A DNA stretch of 64,000 nucleotides, from contig NZ_CACVCE010000012.1 of NCBI RefSeq assembly GCF_902729445.1, forward strand, positions 186,001 through 250,000, in the 5' to 3' direction. The DNA is from Magnetospirillum sp902729445. GTDB taxonomy: Bacteria > Pseudomonadota > Alphaproteobacteria > Rhodospirillales > Magnetospirillaceae. The position numbers and the translations under genes were made by a program. Below are positions 1 through 7,689 of this stretch, in pieces. The notes below the pieces were generated by a model. It was not told the origin of the DNA, searched no databases, and saw only the letters and a list, made by a program, of their open reading frames with translations. Position 1 is the first letter of the stretch, and each line of letters opens with the position of its first letter.

Positions 1-47
1 GCAGCGAACTCTCATATAAGGGGGACCCGGCGGTTTGGGAAGTCCGC

Positions 48-78
48 TTGAAAAGGCTTCGGATTTCTCCATATGGGC
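48..78 (+). promoter_or_regulatory. Possible weak promoter ahead of hflK
   Basis: TTGAAA at 48-53 stands 17-18 bases before ATATGG/TATGGG at 71-77, about 85 bases upstream of the hflK start. The -10 is a poor match and the window begins too close to judge alternatives, so this is only a candidate. Nothing else is recognisable in 1-161. Confidence 0.25.
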
Positions 79-161
79 TCCAACCCGGGGCGTGCGTTGC
101 GCCCGTCCCTGGGGTAGCCTATAAGGCCTGAGTGGGCCAAACAGCGAATGCGAGGAAAAGT

Positions 162-1307
162 ATGCCTTGGAATCAAGGGGGTGGCCCCTGGGGCGGTGGC
201 GGTAACAATGGCGGCGGCAATGGCGGCGGCGGCGGTCCGTGGGGACGCGGTCCCGGCGGCGGCCGGCCTGGTCCCGATTTCGAGGAAATGATCCGCAAGG
301 GCCAGGAGCGCCTGAAGAAGGCGGTGCCGCCCGGCCGTTTCTCGGGCGGGACCGGCCTGATGGTCGTGGCCGCGCTGGGCGTGGCGGCGTGGCTGGCCAC
401 CGGCATCTATCGCGTCAACCCCGACGAACAAGGCGTGGTGTTGCGCTTCGGCAAGTGGGTCGATACCACCGAACCTGGCCTGCGCTATCATCTGCCCTAT
501 CCGATCGAGACGGTGATGCTGCCCAAGGTCACCAAGATCAACCAGCTGCAATTGGGCTTCCGTTCGGCGGTGGATACCCGCTTCGAGCAGCGCCAGGGCG
601 CGACCCGCGACGTGCCCGAGGAAAGCCGCATGCTGACCGGCGACGAAAACATCGTCGAGGCCGACTTCACCGTGTTCTGGCAGATCAAGGACGCCGGCAA
701 GTTCCTGTTCAACGTGCGCGATGCCGAAGGCACCGTGAAGGTCGCGGCCGAAAGCTCGATGCGCGACGTCATCGGCCGCAGCCCGATCCAGGCCGCCCTG
801 TCCGACAAGCGCCAGCCCATCGCCGACGCCGCCAAGATCGAATTGCAGCGCCTGCTGGATTCCTATGACGCCGGTATCCTGGTCACCCAGGTCCAGCTGC
901 AGAAGGTCGAGCCGCCGGCCGCGGTCATCGACGCCTTCAACGACGTCCAGCGCGCCCGCGCCGACCAGGAACGCGCCCGCAACGAGGCCGAGGCCTATCG
1001 CAACGACATCATCCCGCGCGCCCGCGGCGAGGTCGAGAAGCTGGTCCAGGAGGCCGAGGCCTACAAGGAGCAGGTGGTCAACCAGGCCGAAGGCGAGGTC
1101 AAGCGCTTCCTGGCGCTCTACAACGCCTGGAAGCAGGCCTCGGACGTCACCGAGCGCCGCCTGTACCTGGAAACCATGGAAGAGATCATGAAGGGTGCCC
1201 CCAAGGTGATCATCGATCCGTCGGCCAAGGGGGCGCAAGGCGTGGTCCCCTATATGGCCCTGCCTGAATTGAAGAAATCCCAAGCCGGTGCCGGAGGTGC
1301 CCGATGA
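162..1307 (+). CDS. hflK: HflK, SPFH/band-7 subunit of the FtsH protease modulator
   Basis: HflK pairs with HflC in the inner membrane and encloses the FtsH protease, restricting its access to membrane substrates. The 381-residue product starts with a Gly/Pro/Trp-rich segment (residues 1-40, typical of alphaproteobacterial HflK), then one membrane helix at about 64-83, then the SPFH domain facing the periplasm and a charged coiled-coil stretch. ATG at 162 is chosen because GAGGAAAAG lies just before it; an upstream in-frame GTG at 132 has no such site. The stop overlaps the hflC start (ATGA), so the two are co-translated. Confidence 0.95.
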   Translation: MPWNQGGGPWGGGGNNGGGNGGGGGPWGRGPGGGRPGPDFEEMIRKGQERLKKAVPPGRFSGGTGLMVVAALGVAAWLATGIYRVNPDEQGVVLRFGKWVDTTEPGLRYHLPYPIETVMLPKVTKINQLQLGFRSAVDTRFEQRQGATRDVPEESRMLTGDENIVEADFTVFWQIKDAGKFLFNVRDAEGTVKVAAESSMRDVIGRSPIQAALSDKRQPIADAAKIELQRLLDSYDAGILVTQVQLQKVEPPAAVIDAFNDVQRARADQERARNEAEAYRNDIIPRARGEVEKLVQEAEAYKEQVVNQAEGEVKRFLALYNAWKQASDVTERRLYLETMEEIMKGAPKVIIDPSAKGAQGVVPYMALPELKKSQAGAGGAR

Positions 1308-2167
1308 ACCGCACCTTGCCCGCCATCCTGGTGGCCATCGGCCTGCTGGCCGTCCTGGCCGGATCGTCGCTGTTCGTCGTCACCCAGGCAGAACAGGCGC
1401 TGGTGCTGCGCCTGGGCGCACACCGCGCCACCATCAAGGAGCCCGGCCTGCACTTCAAGCTGCCGTTCATCGAGGATGTCGTCCGCTACGACCTGCGCCT
1501 GCTGGCGCTGGAGCCGCCGGCGGAAGAGATCACCTTGAACGACCAGAAGCGCATCGTGGTCGATACCTTCACCCGCTACCGCATCGCCGACCCCCTGAAG
1601 TACTATCAGGCCCTGCGCAACGAGACCACCGCCCGCGGACAGATGTCCCAGGTCGTGACCTCGGCGCTGCGCCGCGTGCTGGGTCAGGTGATGCTGCCCA
1701 GCCTGTTGTCCGACGAACGCGCCAAGATCATGGAAGATATCCAGAAGGAAGTGGCCGAACGGGCTGCCCCCTACGGCATCACCATCGTCGACGTGCGCAT
1801 CCGCCGCGCCGACCTGCCCGACGAAATCAGCCAGTCGATCTATGACCGCATGAAGTCGGAACGCGAGCGCCAGGCCAAGGAATTGCGGGCGCAAGGGTAC
1901 GAATGGGGCCAGCAGATCCGCTCGCGCGCCGATCGCGAACGCACGGTGATCCTGGCCGAGGCGGCGCGCCAGGCCAACTTCCTGCGGGCCCAGGGCGACA
2001 CCGAATCCTCGCGCATCTATAACGATGCCTATGGCCGTGACGCCCGGTTCTACGACTTCTACCGCTCGCTCGAGGCCTATCGCAAGGCGCTGGGCGAGGG
2101 CACGACCATGGTGTTGTCGCCGGACAGCCAGTTCTTCCGTCACTTCCAGGGGCCCAGTCATCGGTGA
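1304..2167 (+). CDS. hflC: HflC, SPFH/band-7 partner of HflK
   Basis: Second subunit of the HflKC complex that modulates FtsH. The 287-residue protein has an N-terminal membrane anchor at about residues 5-27, a band-7 domain beginning with the EQALVLRLG stretch, and a helical C-terminal region rich in Arg, Glu and Ala (about 180-260), expected to form the cage wall. Order and size match the family. It overlaps hflK by four bases and the following small membrane protein gene by four bases (GTGA), so three genes form one tight transcription unit feeding into the periplasmic protease gene. Confidence 0.95.
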   Translation: MNRTLPAILVAIGLLAVLAGSSLFVVTQAEQALVLRLGAHRATIKEPGLHFKLPFIEDVVRYDLRLLALEPPAEEITLNDQKRIVVDTFTRYRIADPLKYYQALRNETTARGQMSQVVTSALRRVLGQVMLPSLLSDERAKIMEDIQKEVAERAAPYGITIVDVRIRRADLPDEISQSIYDRMKSERERQAKELRAQGYEWGQQIRSRADRERTVILAEAARQANFLRAQGDTESSRIYNDAYGRDARFYDFYRSLEAYRKALGEGTTMVLSPDSQFFRHFQGPSHR

Positions 2168-2367
2168 CCGACTTCCTGACCGCGTTGTGTCTGGCGATGG
2201 TGATCGAGGGCGTGGTCTACGCCCTCTTTCCCGCCGGCATGCAGCGCCTGATGGGGCAGATCCAGTCGCTGCCGCCCACCTTCCTGCGGGTGTTCGGCCT
2301 GGTGGCGGCCACCGCCGGGGTGGCCGGCGCCTGGCTGATCCGTTCTTCCGCCTTGATTGTGCCTTAG
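2164..2367 (+). CDS. DUF2065 small membrane protein (YjeT type)
   Basis: A 67-residue protein with two hydrophobic stretches (about 3-20 and 38-60) separated by a short loop with GMQRLMGQIQ. This is the form of the DUF2065/YjeT family, whose genes commonly sit beside hflC in proteobacteria; its biochemical role is unknown. GTG at 2164 overlaps the hflC TGA. Given the neighbours, an accessory role in membrane protein quality control is a reasonable inference but nothing in the sequence proves it. Confidence 0.85.
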   Translation: MTDFLTALCLAMVIEGVVYALFPAGMQRLMGQIQSLPPTFLRVFGLVAATAGVAGAWLIRSSALIVP

Positions 2368-2414
2368 TTTCGGACAAAGCTTCCGGGTGATCTCGAGTAA
2401 GGGTTAATACGAGC

Positions 2415-3914
2415 ATGTCCCATCGGTCCCGTGTGAAAGCCCAATCCGTCGATATCCGCCCCCTGGCCTGGCTGGCCGGTCTGGCGGTGGCGACCGCCCT
2501 GCTGCTGCAGGTTTCCGTCGCCCATGGCCGCGAGGCCCCGGCCGGTTTCGCCGATCTGGCGGAAAAACTGCTGCCGGCGGTGGTCAACATTTCGACCACC
2601 CAGACCATCAAGAATCCCGAGCGCGTCCCCGAGATGCCGCAATTCCCGCCCGGCTCGCCGTTCGAGGATTTCTTCAAGGAATTCTTCGAGCGCCAGATGC
2701 GCCCCGACAATTCGCCCAAGCGGGCGACCTCGCTGGGGTCGGGCTTCATCATCGATTCCGCTGGATACGTGGTGACCAACGCCCACGTCATCGCCGACGC
2801 CGACGAGATCACCGTGACGCTTCACGATGATGCCGCCTACAAGGCCAGTCTGGTCGGCCGCGACAGCAAGACCGACCTGGCGGTCTTGAAGTTCGATCCC
2901 GGCAAGAAGGCGCTGACCGCCGTCCCCTTCGGCAATTCCGACATTGCCCGCGTCGGCGACTGGGTGGTGGCGATCGGCAATCCGTTCGGCCTGGGCGGCA
3001 CGGTGACCGCCGGCATCGTCTCGGCCCGCGCCCGCGACATCAATGCCGGCCCCTACGACGATTTCCTGCAGACCGACGCCTCGATCAATCGCGGCAATTC
3101 CGGCGGTCCGATGTTCAATCTGGCCGGCGAGGTGATCGGCATCAACACCGCCATCTTCTCGCCGTCGGGCGGCTCGATCGGCATCGGTTTCGCCATCCCG
3201 TCCAGCCTGGCCAAGCCGGTGGTCGAGGATCTGAAGAAGCATGGCAAGACCCGGCGCGGCTGGCTGGGCGTGCGCATCCAGTCGCTGGACCAGGAACTGG
3301 CCGAATCGCTGGGCCTGCCCGATTCCAAGGGGGCCTTGGTGTCCAGCCTGAATGCCGGCGGTCCGGCCTCGAAGTCGACCATCAAGCCGCAAGACGTCAT
3401 CTTGAAGTTCGACGGCCGCGAGGTCACCGAGATGCGCAAGCTGCCGCGCATCGTCGCCGAGACGCCGATCGGCAAGAAGGTGACGGTCGAGGTGTGGCGC
3501 GACGGCAAGCGGACCACCGCCGAAGTGGTGGTGGGCGAGTTGCCCGAGGAGCCCGAGGAAGTGGCCAAGGGGCCGGAAAAGGGCCAGGCCCCGGCCGCCG
3601 GACAAAGTGTTGCCGGCACCGGTCTGGTGGTGGCGGCGGTGACGCCGCAACTGCGCGAGCGCTTCGGCCTGGACGAGGACGTCAAGGGCGTGGTGGTCAC
3701 CGAGGTCAAGGACGGCCCGGCGATGGAAAAGGGCATGAAGCCCGGCGACGTCATCATCGAGGCGGCCAACAAGCCGGTCCGCACGCCGGGCGACCTGGCC
3801 AAGGCGGTCGAGGCCGCCAAGTCCGCCGGCCAGAAGTTCCTGCTGCTGCGGGTCGAGAACCCGCAGGCCCTGCGCTATGTCGCGCTGCCGCTGGCCGAGG
3901 GCAAGAGGAAGTAG
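2415..3914 (+). CDS. degQ: Do-type periplasmic serine protease (DegP/DegQ family)
   Basis: A 499-residue trypsin-like protease with two PDZ domains that degrades or refolds damaged envelope proteins. A signal or anchor helix occupies about residues 17-37. The catalytic triad is visible as H124 (TNAHV), D154 (KTDLAVL) and S229 (GNSGGP). PDZ1 follows at about 285-375; a Glu/Pro/Lys-rich linker leads to PDZ2 at about 410-490. Length and domain order fit the family; DegP and DegQ cannot be told apart from sequence alone. Placement after hflKC-DUF2065 groups cytoplasmic-membrane and periplasmic quality control. A strong terminator follows. Confidence 0.93.
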   Translation: MSHRSRVKAQSVDIRPLAWLAGLAVATALLLQVSVAHGREAPAGFADLAEKLLPAVVNISTTQTIKNPERVPEMPQFPPGSPFEDFFKEFFERQMRPDNSPKRATSLGSGFIIDSAGYVVTNAHVIADADEITVTLHDDAAYKASLVGRDSKTDLAVLKFDPGKKALTAVPFGNSDIARVGDWVVAIGNPFGLGGTVTAGIVSARARDINAGPYDDFLQTDASINRGNSGGPMFNLAGEVIGINTAIFSPSGGSIGIGFAIPSSLAKPVVEDLKKHGKTRRGWLGVRIQSLDQELAESLGLPDSKGALVSSLNAGGPASKSTIKPQDVILKFDGREVTEMRKLPRIVAETPIGKKVTVEVWRDGKRTTAEVVVGELPEEPEEVAKGPEKGQAPAAGQSVAGTGLVVAAVTPQLRERFGLDEDVKGVVVTEVKDGPAMEKGMKPGDVIIEAANKPVRTPGDLAKAVEAAKSAGQKFLLLRVENPQALRYVALPLAEGKRK

Positions 3915-3940
3915 GGGCCGAAGGAAAGAAGACGTCGGGA

Positions 3941-3963
3941 AAGGGGGCTTCGGCCCCCTTTTT
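3941..3963 (+). terminator. Rho-independent terminator after degQ
   Basis: AAGGGGGC, loop TTCG, GCCCCCTT, then a short T run. This perfect stem with a stable tetraloop sits 26 bases after the degQ stop. Confidence 0.9.
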
Positions 3964-4049
3964 CATGTCGTGGCTATTGGGGTAAGGCGGGTGGCGACTT
4001 CATGGGAAGAGGGGTGTCCGTTTAACGGCGGCGGTGTGGGCGGAAGTTG

Positions 4050-4076
4050 GAATTAAGTGCAGTGTCAGCGGAACCC
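4050..4076 (+). repeat. Left terminal inverted repeat of the cassette
   Basis: Begins GAATTAAGTGCAGTGTCAGC and ends GGAACCC. Its reverse complement matches 7528-7554 at 23 of 27 positions; the first ten bases are identical. The repeat ends on the first base of the TAG stop of the AAA-type ATPase gene, so the gene fills the cassette to its edge. Confidence 0.75.
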
Positions 4077-5512
4077 TAATGGCGTCGCCGTTGCGGTGGC
4101 ACGCCACCTCTCCGTTTAATTCCAGCGCCAATTCTAAAAATATCGGGAAAGTTAAGCTTCCCGTTATCTCGAATTTCTAGGACACCAATTTCGGCAAGAG
4201 CATTTTTCAAAGACTCTTCCTCATCTTGGTCAAGAAGTTGCGCTATGGCTAGTTCTAGGGGGGCTCGTATGCCTCTATATTTTGTGAGTATGTCTTCTAC
4301 CGTGCCGTTATGTTTCCACAACGTTAGTACAGTGGGCGGGTCGCACGGGACAAGAATTCCGCGAAGTGGTGCCAATGCATCGGGCACCCAAGGATAGTCC
4401 TCTCCAATTTCGGCGACACGCACTCCAGAGGCCTGTCGAACGCCATCCTGTAGTGCTTCCGGTGTAAAGACCAGCTCCTCTGCCCCGGAATTGAACGTGG
4501 ACGCGACCTTTACGGCCTTCAGAAAGGCACGAGGGGACACCTCTCCGTATCCATCTGCAAGGTGTGTGGGGACCCAGGAATAGGGAACGCCTCGCCGAGG
4601 GTCCTGGCCCATGAATTCTCCGGCGAGAAGCGCAAATGTTTCACGCTGTACGGCGGGGTCATAGGTTAGGCGTGCGGCATTTGTCTTGCCCACAAGCGAT
4701 GCAACAACGGGGGCTGAGTCAGGGGCCCGCATAAGATGATGGAAAAATAAGCCATACAGATCACAATTTTCCCATTCAAGTACAACTCGTTCGCCGTATA
4801 TCTTTGATGCGTCTGGGAATTGAAAAAGTCCTTTATTGCTTGCCTGGTCGGGCCGCATGAATATTTTTGCACGGATGTTGTTATATTTTTTCAGTGCGAG
4901 AGCGCACCTGAGTATTCCTTGAGTGATTTCCAGAATATCTCGCCAATCATCGGCAAGCTGGTCGAGCTCATCGAAAAGAATGAGGGCTGCCGAACCCTTT
5001 CTTTCGAGCGACGCATCGGCCTCTCGGAAAAGCGATTTCATTGCCTCGGGGTTTGAGCGAGCCCATGCGACCGCCTCCTTTAGGGGAAGCGGCAACTTTA
5101 TGCTGGTTAACTTGGATAAACTCTTTGCAACAACGACCCGCCAGACAGTTTCCCATGGAACTTTTTTTCCAAGTGTTTTCAGTATTTCCTTATCTGGAGC
5201 AGATGTGTTGCCAACAGTTTCTGGAAACGCCACAAATACTTTATGACGCTCAAGATCGTATAATTTTCCAGAAGCTTTGTAGGTGTCGGCGACCCTTTCG
5301 CGAATCTTGGGTTGAGAGAGCGCGCCAGCCCAGAAGCTCTTTCCCATGCCCCGATTGCCGATTACCAATGTGCGCCTCGGGTCGAGTGCGTCATGATGGC
5401 CGGGCGGGCAAAACACCTGCTCCAACGAAGGAGGGTGTCCCGCTCGCGATGCTGCGAGATCGGGGAGGAGCTTTATGGCGTTCTTGATGGTAGCAACTTG
5501 GTTGGGTTTCAT
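4076..5512 (-). CDS. AAA-type P-loop ATPase of the accessory cassette
   Basis: Unnamed 478-residue NTPase. Walker A is GNRGMGKS (residues 52-59) and Walker B ILFDELDQL (about 178-186, acidic pair D181-E182). An SPRAFLKAVKVAS segment near 335 is consistent with a sensor-2 helix, and residues about 410-465 look like a winged-helix or helical tail. The pattern recalls ORC/STAND-like or Sll1717-type P-loop ATPases; that assignment is tentative. It is the last gene of a three-gene operon, starting three bases after the KGGVGR ATPase stop. Composition is clearly lower in GC than flanking core genes. No nuclease or transmembrane segment is seen, so any effector activity is unidentified. Confidence 0.8.
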   Translation of the reverse strand: MKPNQVATIKNAIKLLPDLAASRAGHPPSLEQVFCPPGHHDALDPRRTLVIGNRGMGKSFWAGALSQPKIRERVADTYKASGKLYDLERHKVFVAFPETVGNTSAPDKEILKTLGKKVPWETVWRVVVAKSLSKLTSIKLPLPLKEAVAWARSNPEAMKSLFREADASLERKGSAALILFDELDQLADDWRDILEITQGILRCALALKKYNNIRAKIFMRPDQASNKGLFQFPDASKIYGERVVLEWENCDLYGLFFHHLMRAPDSAPVVASLVGKTNAARLTYDPAVQRETFALLAGEFMGQDPRRGVPYSWVPTHLADGYGEVSPRAFLKAVKVASTFNSGAEELVFTPEALQDGVRQASGVRVAEIGEDYPWVPDALAPLRGILVPCDPPTVLTLWKHNGTVEDILTKYRGIRAPLELAIAQLLDQDEEESLKNALAEIGVLEIRDNGKLNFPDIFRIGAGIKRRGGVPPQRRRH

Positions 5513-5515
5513 GCC

Positions 5516-6853
5516 TCATCCCCCTGCCGCAGGGTGTCCCTCTTCGAGCAATTGCTTCGTTCGCGCCAGAAAGTCGCCGAATGGGCCCCTGTAAACATCC
5601 TCGTCAAGTTGCGTGCGGTCGTCGACTGGATCAAAGGCGTCATAATCGGGGTGCTGCGCAATATGGAGCGCGTCGTGAGGGATGCCAAGCCCTGTGCTAT
5701 CTGGCGCAAAGCTGAATAATCCGTCGGTTGCAGATGGATCGTCTTGGTCATAGAGTTCGTCCAAGCAAAGCTCATAAAGTCTATCTCTAAAGCTCTGCCG
5801 CTTCTGGCGAGAGGACGATGCTTTGGCATGTACAAACGCAATCCTTGAGCGCCAATCGCTACCAATGCTTTCGCCAACACCCCAGCTATTGACAAGGTGC
5901 GCGAGCATGTAGCGGTAGCCGCGGAAGGTCTGTTGTTGGTCGGTGCCAAATAAGAGAATGGTATGGGCTCCAATCCCAAAAAGAGCGGCAGCGCTTAATT
6001 CAGCTAGCCCTGCTCTCGCATCGACCAATACCACGTCATATTTCTCTCTTGCACAGAAGAGGTCGACCATCGCTTTGACGTTTTCGGCAACCGACAGCCG
6101 CGTGCCGTCGGTGTCGATGCGCTCGACCATGCTTCGAGACAGCTTGGCCATCATGTTCGCGGGGTTTTCGTCCGTGATGCGCCCCGCAGCAGGCAAAACG
6201 TGGACCAATCCCTTCACTAAGGGGCTCACGCCAACAAAATCGACCAACTCGTCGTCGTTAACTGTCCCGATGCTGGTCTCAATTAGGTAGTCAATAACGC
6301 CGTACCGCGGGCGAAGGTCATTTCTCAAATCCTCCGAGGCCGGTAGAAGCAGGAAGCCGGCACCGGGCGCTTCCAAATCGAGATCTACGACCAGAACCTT
6401 TTTTCCGCTTTCCGCCAATTCGGCAGCCAAAACCGCGATTGCGGTTGAACGCCCCACCCCGCCTTTGAGGGAGCCAAACACAAGGCGCGGGGGTGTGGTT
6501 TTGGGCATGAACACTGGATCGCGGAGCCAGTCTGCCCCAACAAGTCGGCGATCGATGAAATGAAAGTCAGCCCACTGCCCGTCCACTTCCAATCCTGAAA
6601 GTCGGACGGAGGGGTCGTTTGCCAGATGTTGAGCCAATGCGCCCGCCACTACCGGGGTAGGGGCTGCGTAATCTCCCAGCCCATCGATGATGGCTTGGGC
6701 TAGCCCGTCAGGTGCCCCGTTGCCTGTGCATGCGATAAGCAGGCGTCCAGTTGTTTCACGGAGGAGGGTGACGGAGGAATCTGCCGCATTCACTCCTGCT
6801 TGGCGGAGAATGCGGATCAGATTAGGGAGGCTGTCGTCAAATTTCGTTGCCAT
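5516..6853 (-). CDS. ParA/MinD-like ATPase with KGGVGR P-loop variant
   Basis: A 445-residue SIMIBI-class ATPase. After an N-terminal region of about 120 residues comes the deviant Walker A GSLKGGVGRST (K130, R135): the signature lysine of ParA/MinD is kept but the usual P-loop lysine is arginine. DLDLEAPG (157-164) and YDVVLVDARAG (272-282) match the switch and Walker B positions. The KGGVGR variant is a recognised family of accessory ATPases; I know of no settled function. It lies one base after the HEPN-like gene and three bases before the AAA-type ATPase gene, so all three are co-translated. Partition of plasmid DNA is unlikely: no ParB or centromere-like repeats are nearby. Confidence 0.85.
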   Translation of the reverse strand: MATKFDDSLPNLIRILRQAGVNAADSSVTLLRETTGRLLIACTGNGAPDGLAQAIIDGLGDYAAPTPVVAGALAQHLANDPSVRLSGLEVDGQWADFHFIDRRLVGADWLRDPVFMPKTTPPRLVFGSLKGGVGRSTAIAVLAAELAESGKKVLVVDLDLEAPGAGFLLLPASEDLRNDLRPRYGVIDYLIETSIGTVNDDELVDFVGVSPLVKGLVHVLPAAGRITDENPANMMAKLSRSMVERIDTDGTRLSVAENVKAMVDLFCAREKYDVVLVDARAGLAELSAAALFGIGAHTILLFGTDQQQTFRGYRYMLAHLVNSWGVGESIGSDWRSRIAFVHAKASSSRQKRQSFRDRLYELCLDELYDQDDPSATDGLFSFAPDSTGLGIPHDALHIAQHPDYDAFDPVDDRTQLDEDVYRGPFGDFLARTKQLLEEGHPAAGG

Positions 6854-6854
6854 T

Positions 6855-7313
6855 TCACACTACCAAGTGAAGCAGAAGGTCGGCCGCGTCTGCTCGGAAT
6901 TGGGCAAGCGTGGCTGCCGTAACAGGCGTATAGCTTGGATCAGCATATCGGATATCTATATGCCATCCTTTGAAACGGTTCTGAAAGGACGGGCTCAGAA
7001 CATGCAGCGCAATGGGCTGTGCCAATCGCCCGCTTGCGAATAGCGCGATTTCTGCCGCCGTTTGGGTGACAACTGCGGCTAAGTCCTGAACGTGGCCCCT
7101 CATAGGGGTGTCTCGGAGCTTCGATTTATCGGTCTTTCCGTTTGGGTTCGCAAGCCAAGCAGCTTCGCATCCGGACGCCCTAAGGGCGTGCTTAATGGCC
7201 GTTTCACCCACTAGCCCATAGTGATATGCGGCGTCGTCGTGTTCATTGGCACTTTCAAGGGCTTCGGCGGCACGCTGGTGGCGCCACGCTGCCACGTCAT
7301 ACTGTTCGGCCAT
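6855..7313 (-). CDS. Small HEPN-like helical protein, first gene of the cassette
   Basis: A 152-residue, mostly helical protein. The segment AAYHYGLVGETAIKHAL (about 28-44) resembles the second helix of HEPN domains, and RGHVQDLAAVV (about 72-82) plus WHIDIRYADPSY (about 117-128) resemble later HEPN positions. The canonical catalytic Rx4-6H motif is not visible, so an RNase activity is not supported; it may be a binding or regulatory version. ATG at 7313 is chosen because translation upstream is Pro/Arg/Cys-rich and unlike a folded protein, and a G-rich AAGGGGGG lies about 11 bases ahead. The frame remains open to 7547, so a longer form is possible. Confidence 0.7.
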   Translation of the reverse strand: MAEQYDVAAWRHQRAAEALESANEHDDAAYHYGLVGETAIKHALRASGCEAAWLANPNGKTDKSKLRDTPMRGHVQDLAAVVTQTAAEIALFASGRLAQPIALHVLSPSFQNRFKGWHIDIRYADPSYTPVTAATLAQFRADAADLLLHLVV

Positions 7314-7504
7314 AAACTTGGGTGCCCCCCCTTGATGCTCACGCTCGCAAACGAAGCTACTAGCCGCCATTTCCATGGCAGGTAGCCGGCCGAATTGAGC
7401 TTTTAGGGGGCATGCTAGCCCAATCGGTTGCCTTCGAGAATGCAGAATGAATTTTCCCGCCTGTTGGCAAGTTACGGGTTCCAAGCGAATCCGGTGATGG
7501 GGTG

Positions 7505-7539
7505 GAGTTCCGGTGACGAGTTTCGGTGAGTTTCGTTGA
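7505..7539 (+). repeat. Three 12-base direct repeats at the right cassette end
   Basis: GAGTTCCGGTGA (7505-7516), GAGTTTCGGTGA (7518-7529) and GAGTTTCGTTGA (7528-7539), spaced 13 and 10 bases; the third is the inner half of the right inverted repeat. A related unit, CAGCGGAACCC, is in the left repeat. They could be transposase-binding sites or operators for the cassette promoter. Confidence 0.65.
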
Positions 7540-7554
7540 CACTCCACTTAATTC
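7528..7554 (-). repeat. Right terminal inverted repeat of the cassette
   Basis: Read on the minus strand it begins GAATTAAGTGGAGTGTCAAC and ends GAAACTC, matching 4050-4076 at 23 of 27 positions. Bases outside the pair (GTTG on the left, GGCAGC on the right) show no target duplication. Confidence 0.75.
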
Positions 7555-7689
7555 GGCAGCGTCCGCTATCGGAAAGCTACAGCGCCCACTCGTACGGCGT
7601 AGGTGGCCGCATAGCCGCCAATCCCCCAAGATCGGGCGACTAATGGTCGCGTCATACCCCGCCACCCCGGCACGCAATATCGCCCCCCG

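Larger units (their letters stand above)
4050..7554. mobile_element. Transposon-like three-gene cassette bounded by inverted repeats, no transposase
   Basis: The interval is bounded by 27-base imperfect inverted repeats (4050-4076 and 7528-7554, 23 of 27 positions matching) and contains exactly one operon of three minus-strand genes. Base composition inside is visibly more A/T-rich than in degQ or ilvA on either side. No transposase, integrase or convincing target duplication is present. The right end carries three copies of a 12-base motif, as in the multi-site ends of IS21- or Tn7-like elements. I infer a non-autonomous element or relic that could be moved by a transposase encoded elsewhere; the exact outer ends are uncertain. 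Confidence 0.6.
7314..7689. other. Intergenic region between cassette and ilvA
   Basis: About 375 bases without a supported gene. It holds the presumed minus-strand promoter of the three-gene cassette, the three 12-base direct repeats and the right inverted repeat (7528-7554), then about 135 bases with no recognisable feature before the ilvA stop. On the minus strand TTGCCA with an AATTCATTCT stretch downstream near 7440-7470 could be promoter parts, but the match is poor. Confidence 0.5.

Noticed and set aside
132..161. GTG start giving a longer HflK
   Set aside because: No ribosome site and ten added residues of unlike character; ATG 162 has a strong site.
5516..6853. Plasmid partition ATPase (ParA) interpretation
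   Set aside because: No ParB gene, iterons or replication gene nearby, and the P-loop is the KGGVGR variant with a long N-terminal extension.
7505..7539. CRISPR-like array
   Set aside because: Units are only 12 bases, spacings are 10 and 13 bases with two units overlapping, and no cas gene is present.
7314..7547. N-terminal extension of the HEPN-like protein
   Set aside because: Translation is Pro/Arg/Cys-rich, overlaps the repeat array and lacks a ribosome site; ATG 7313 is better supported.
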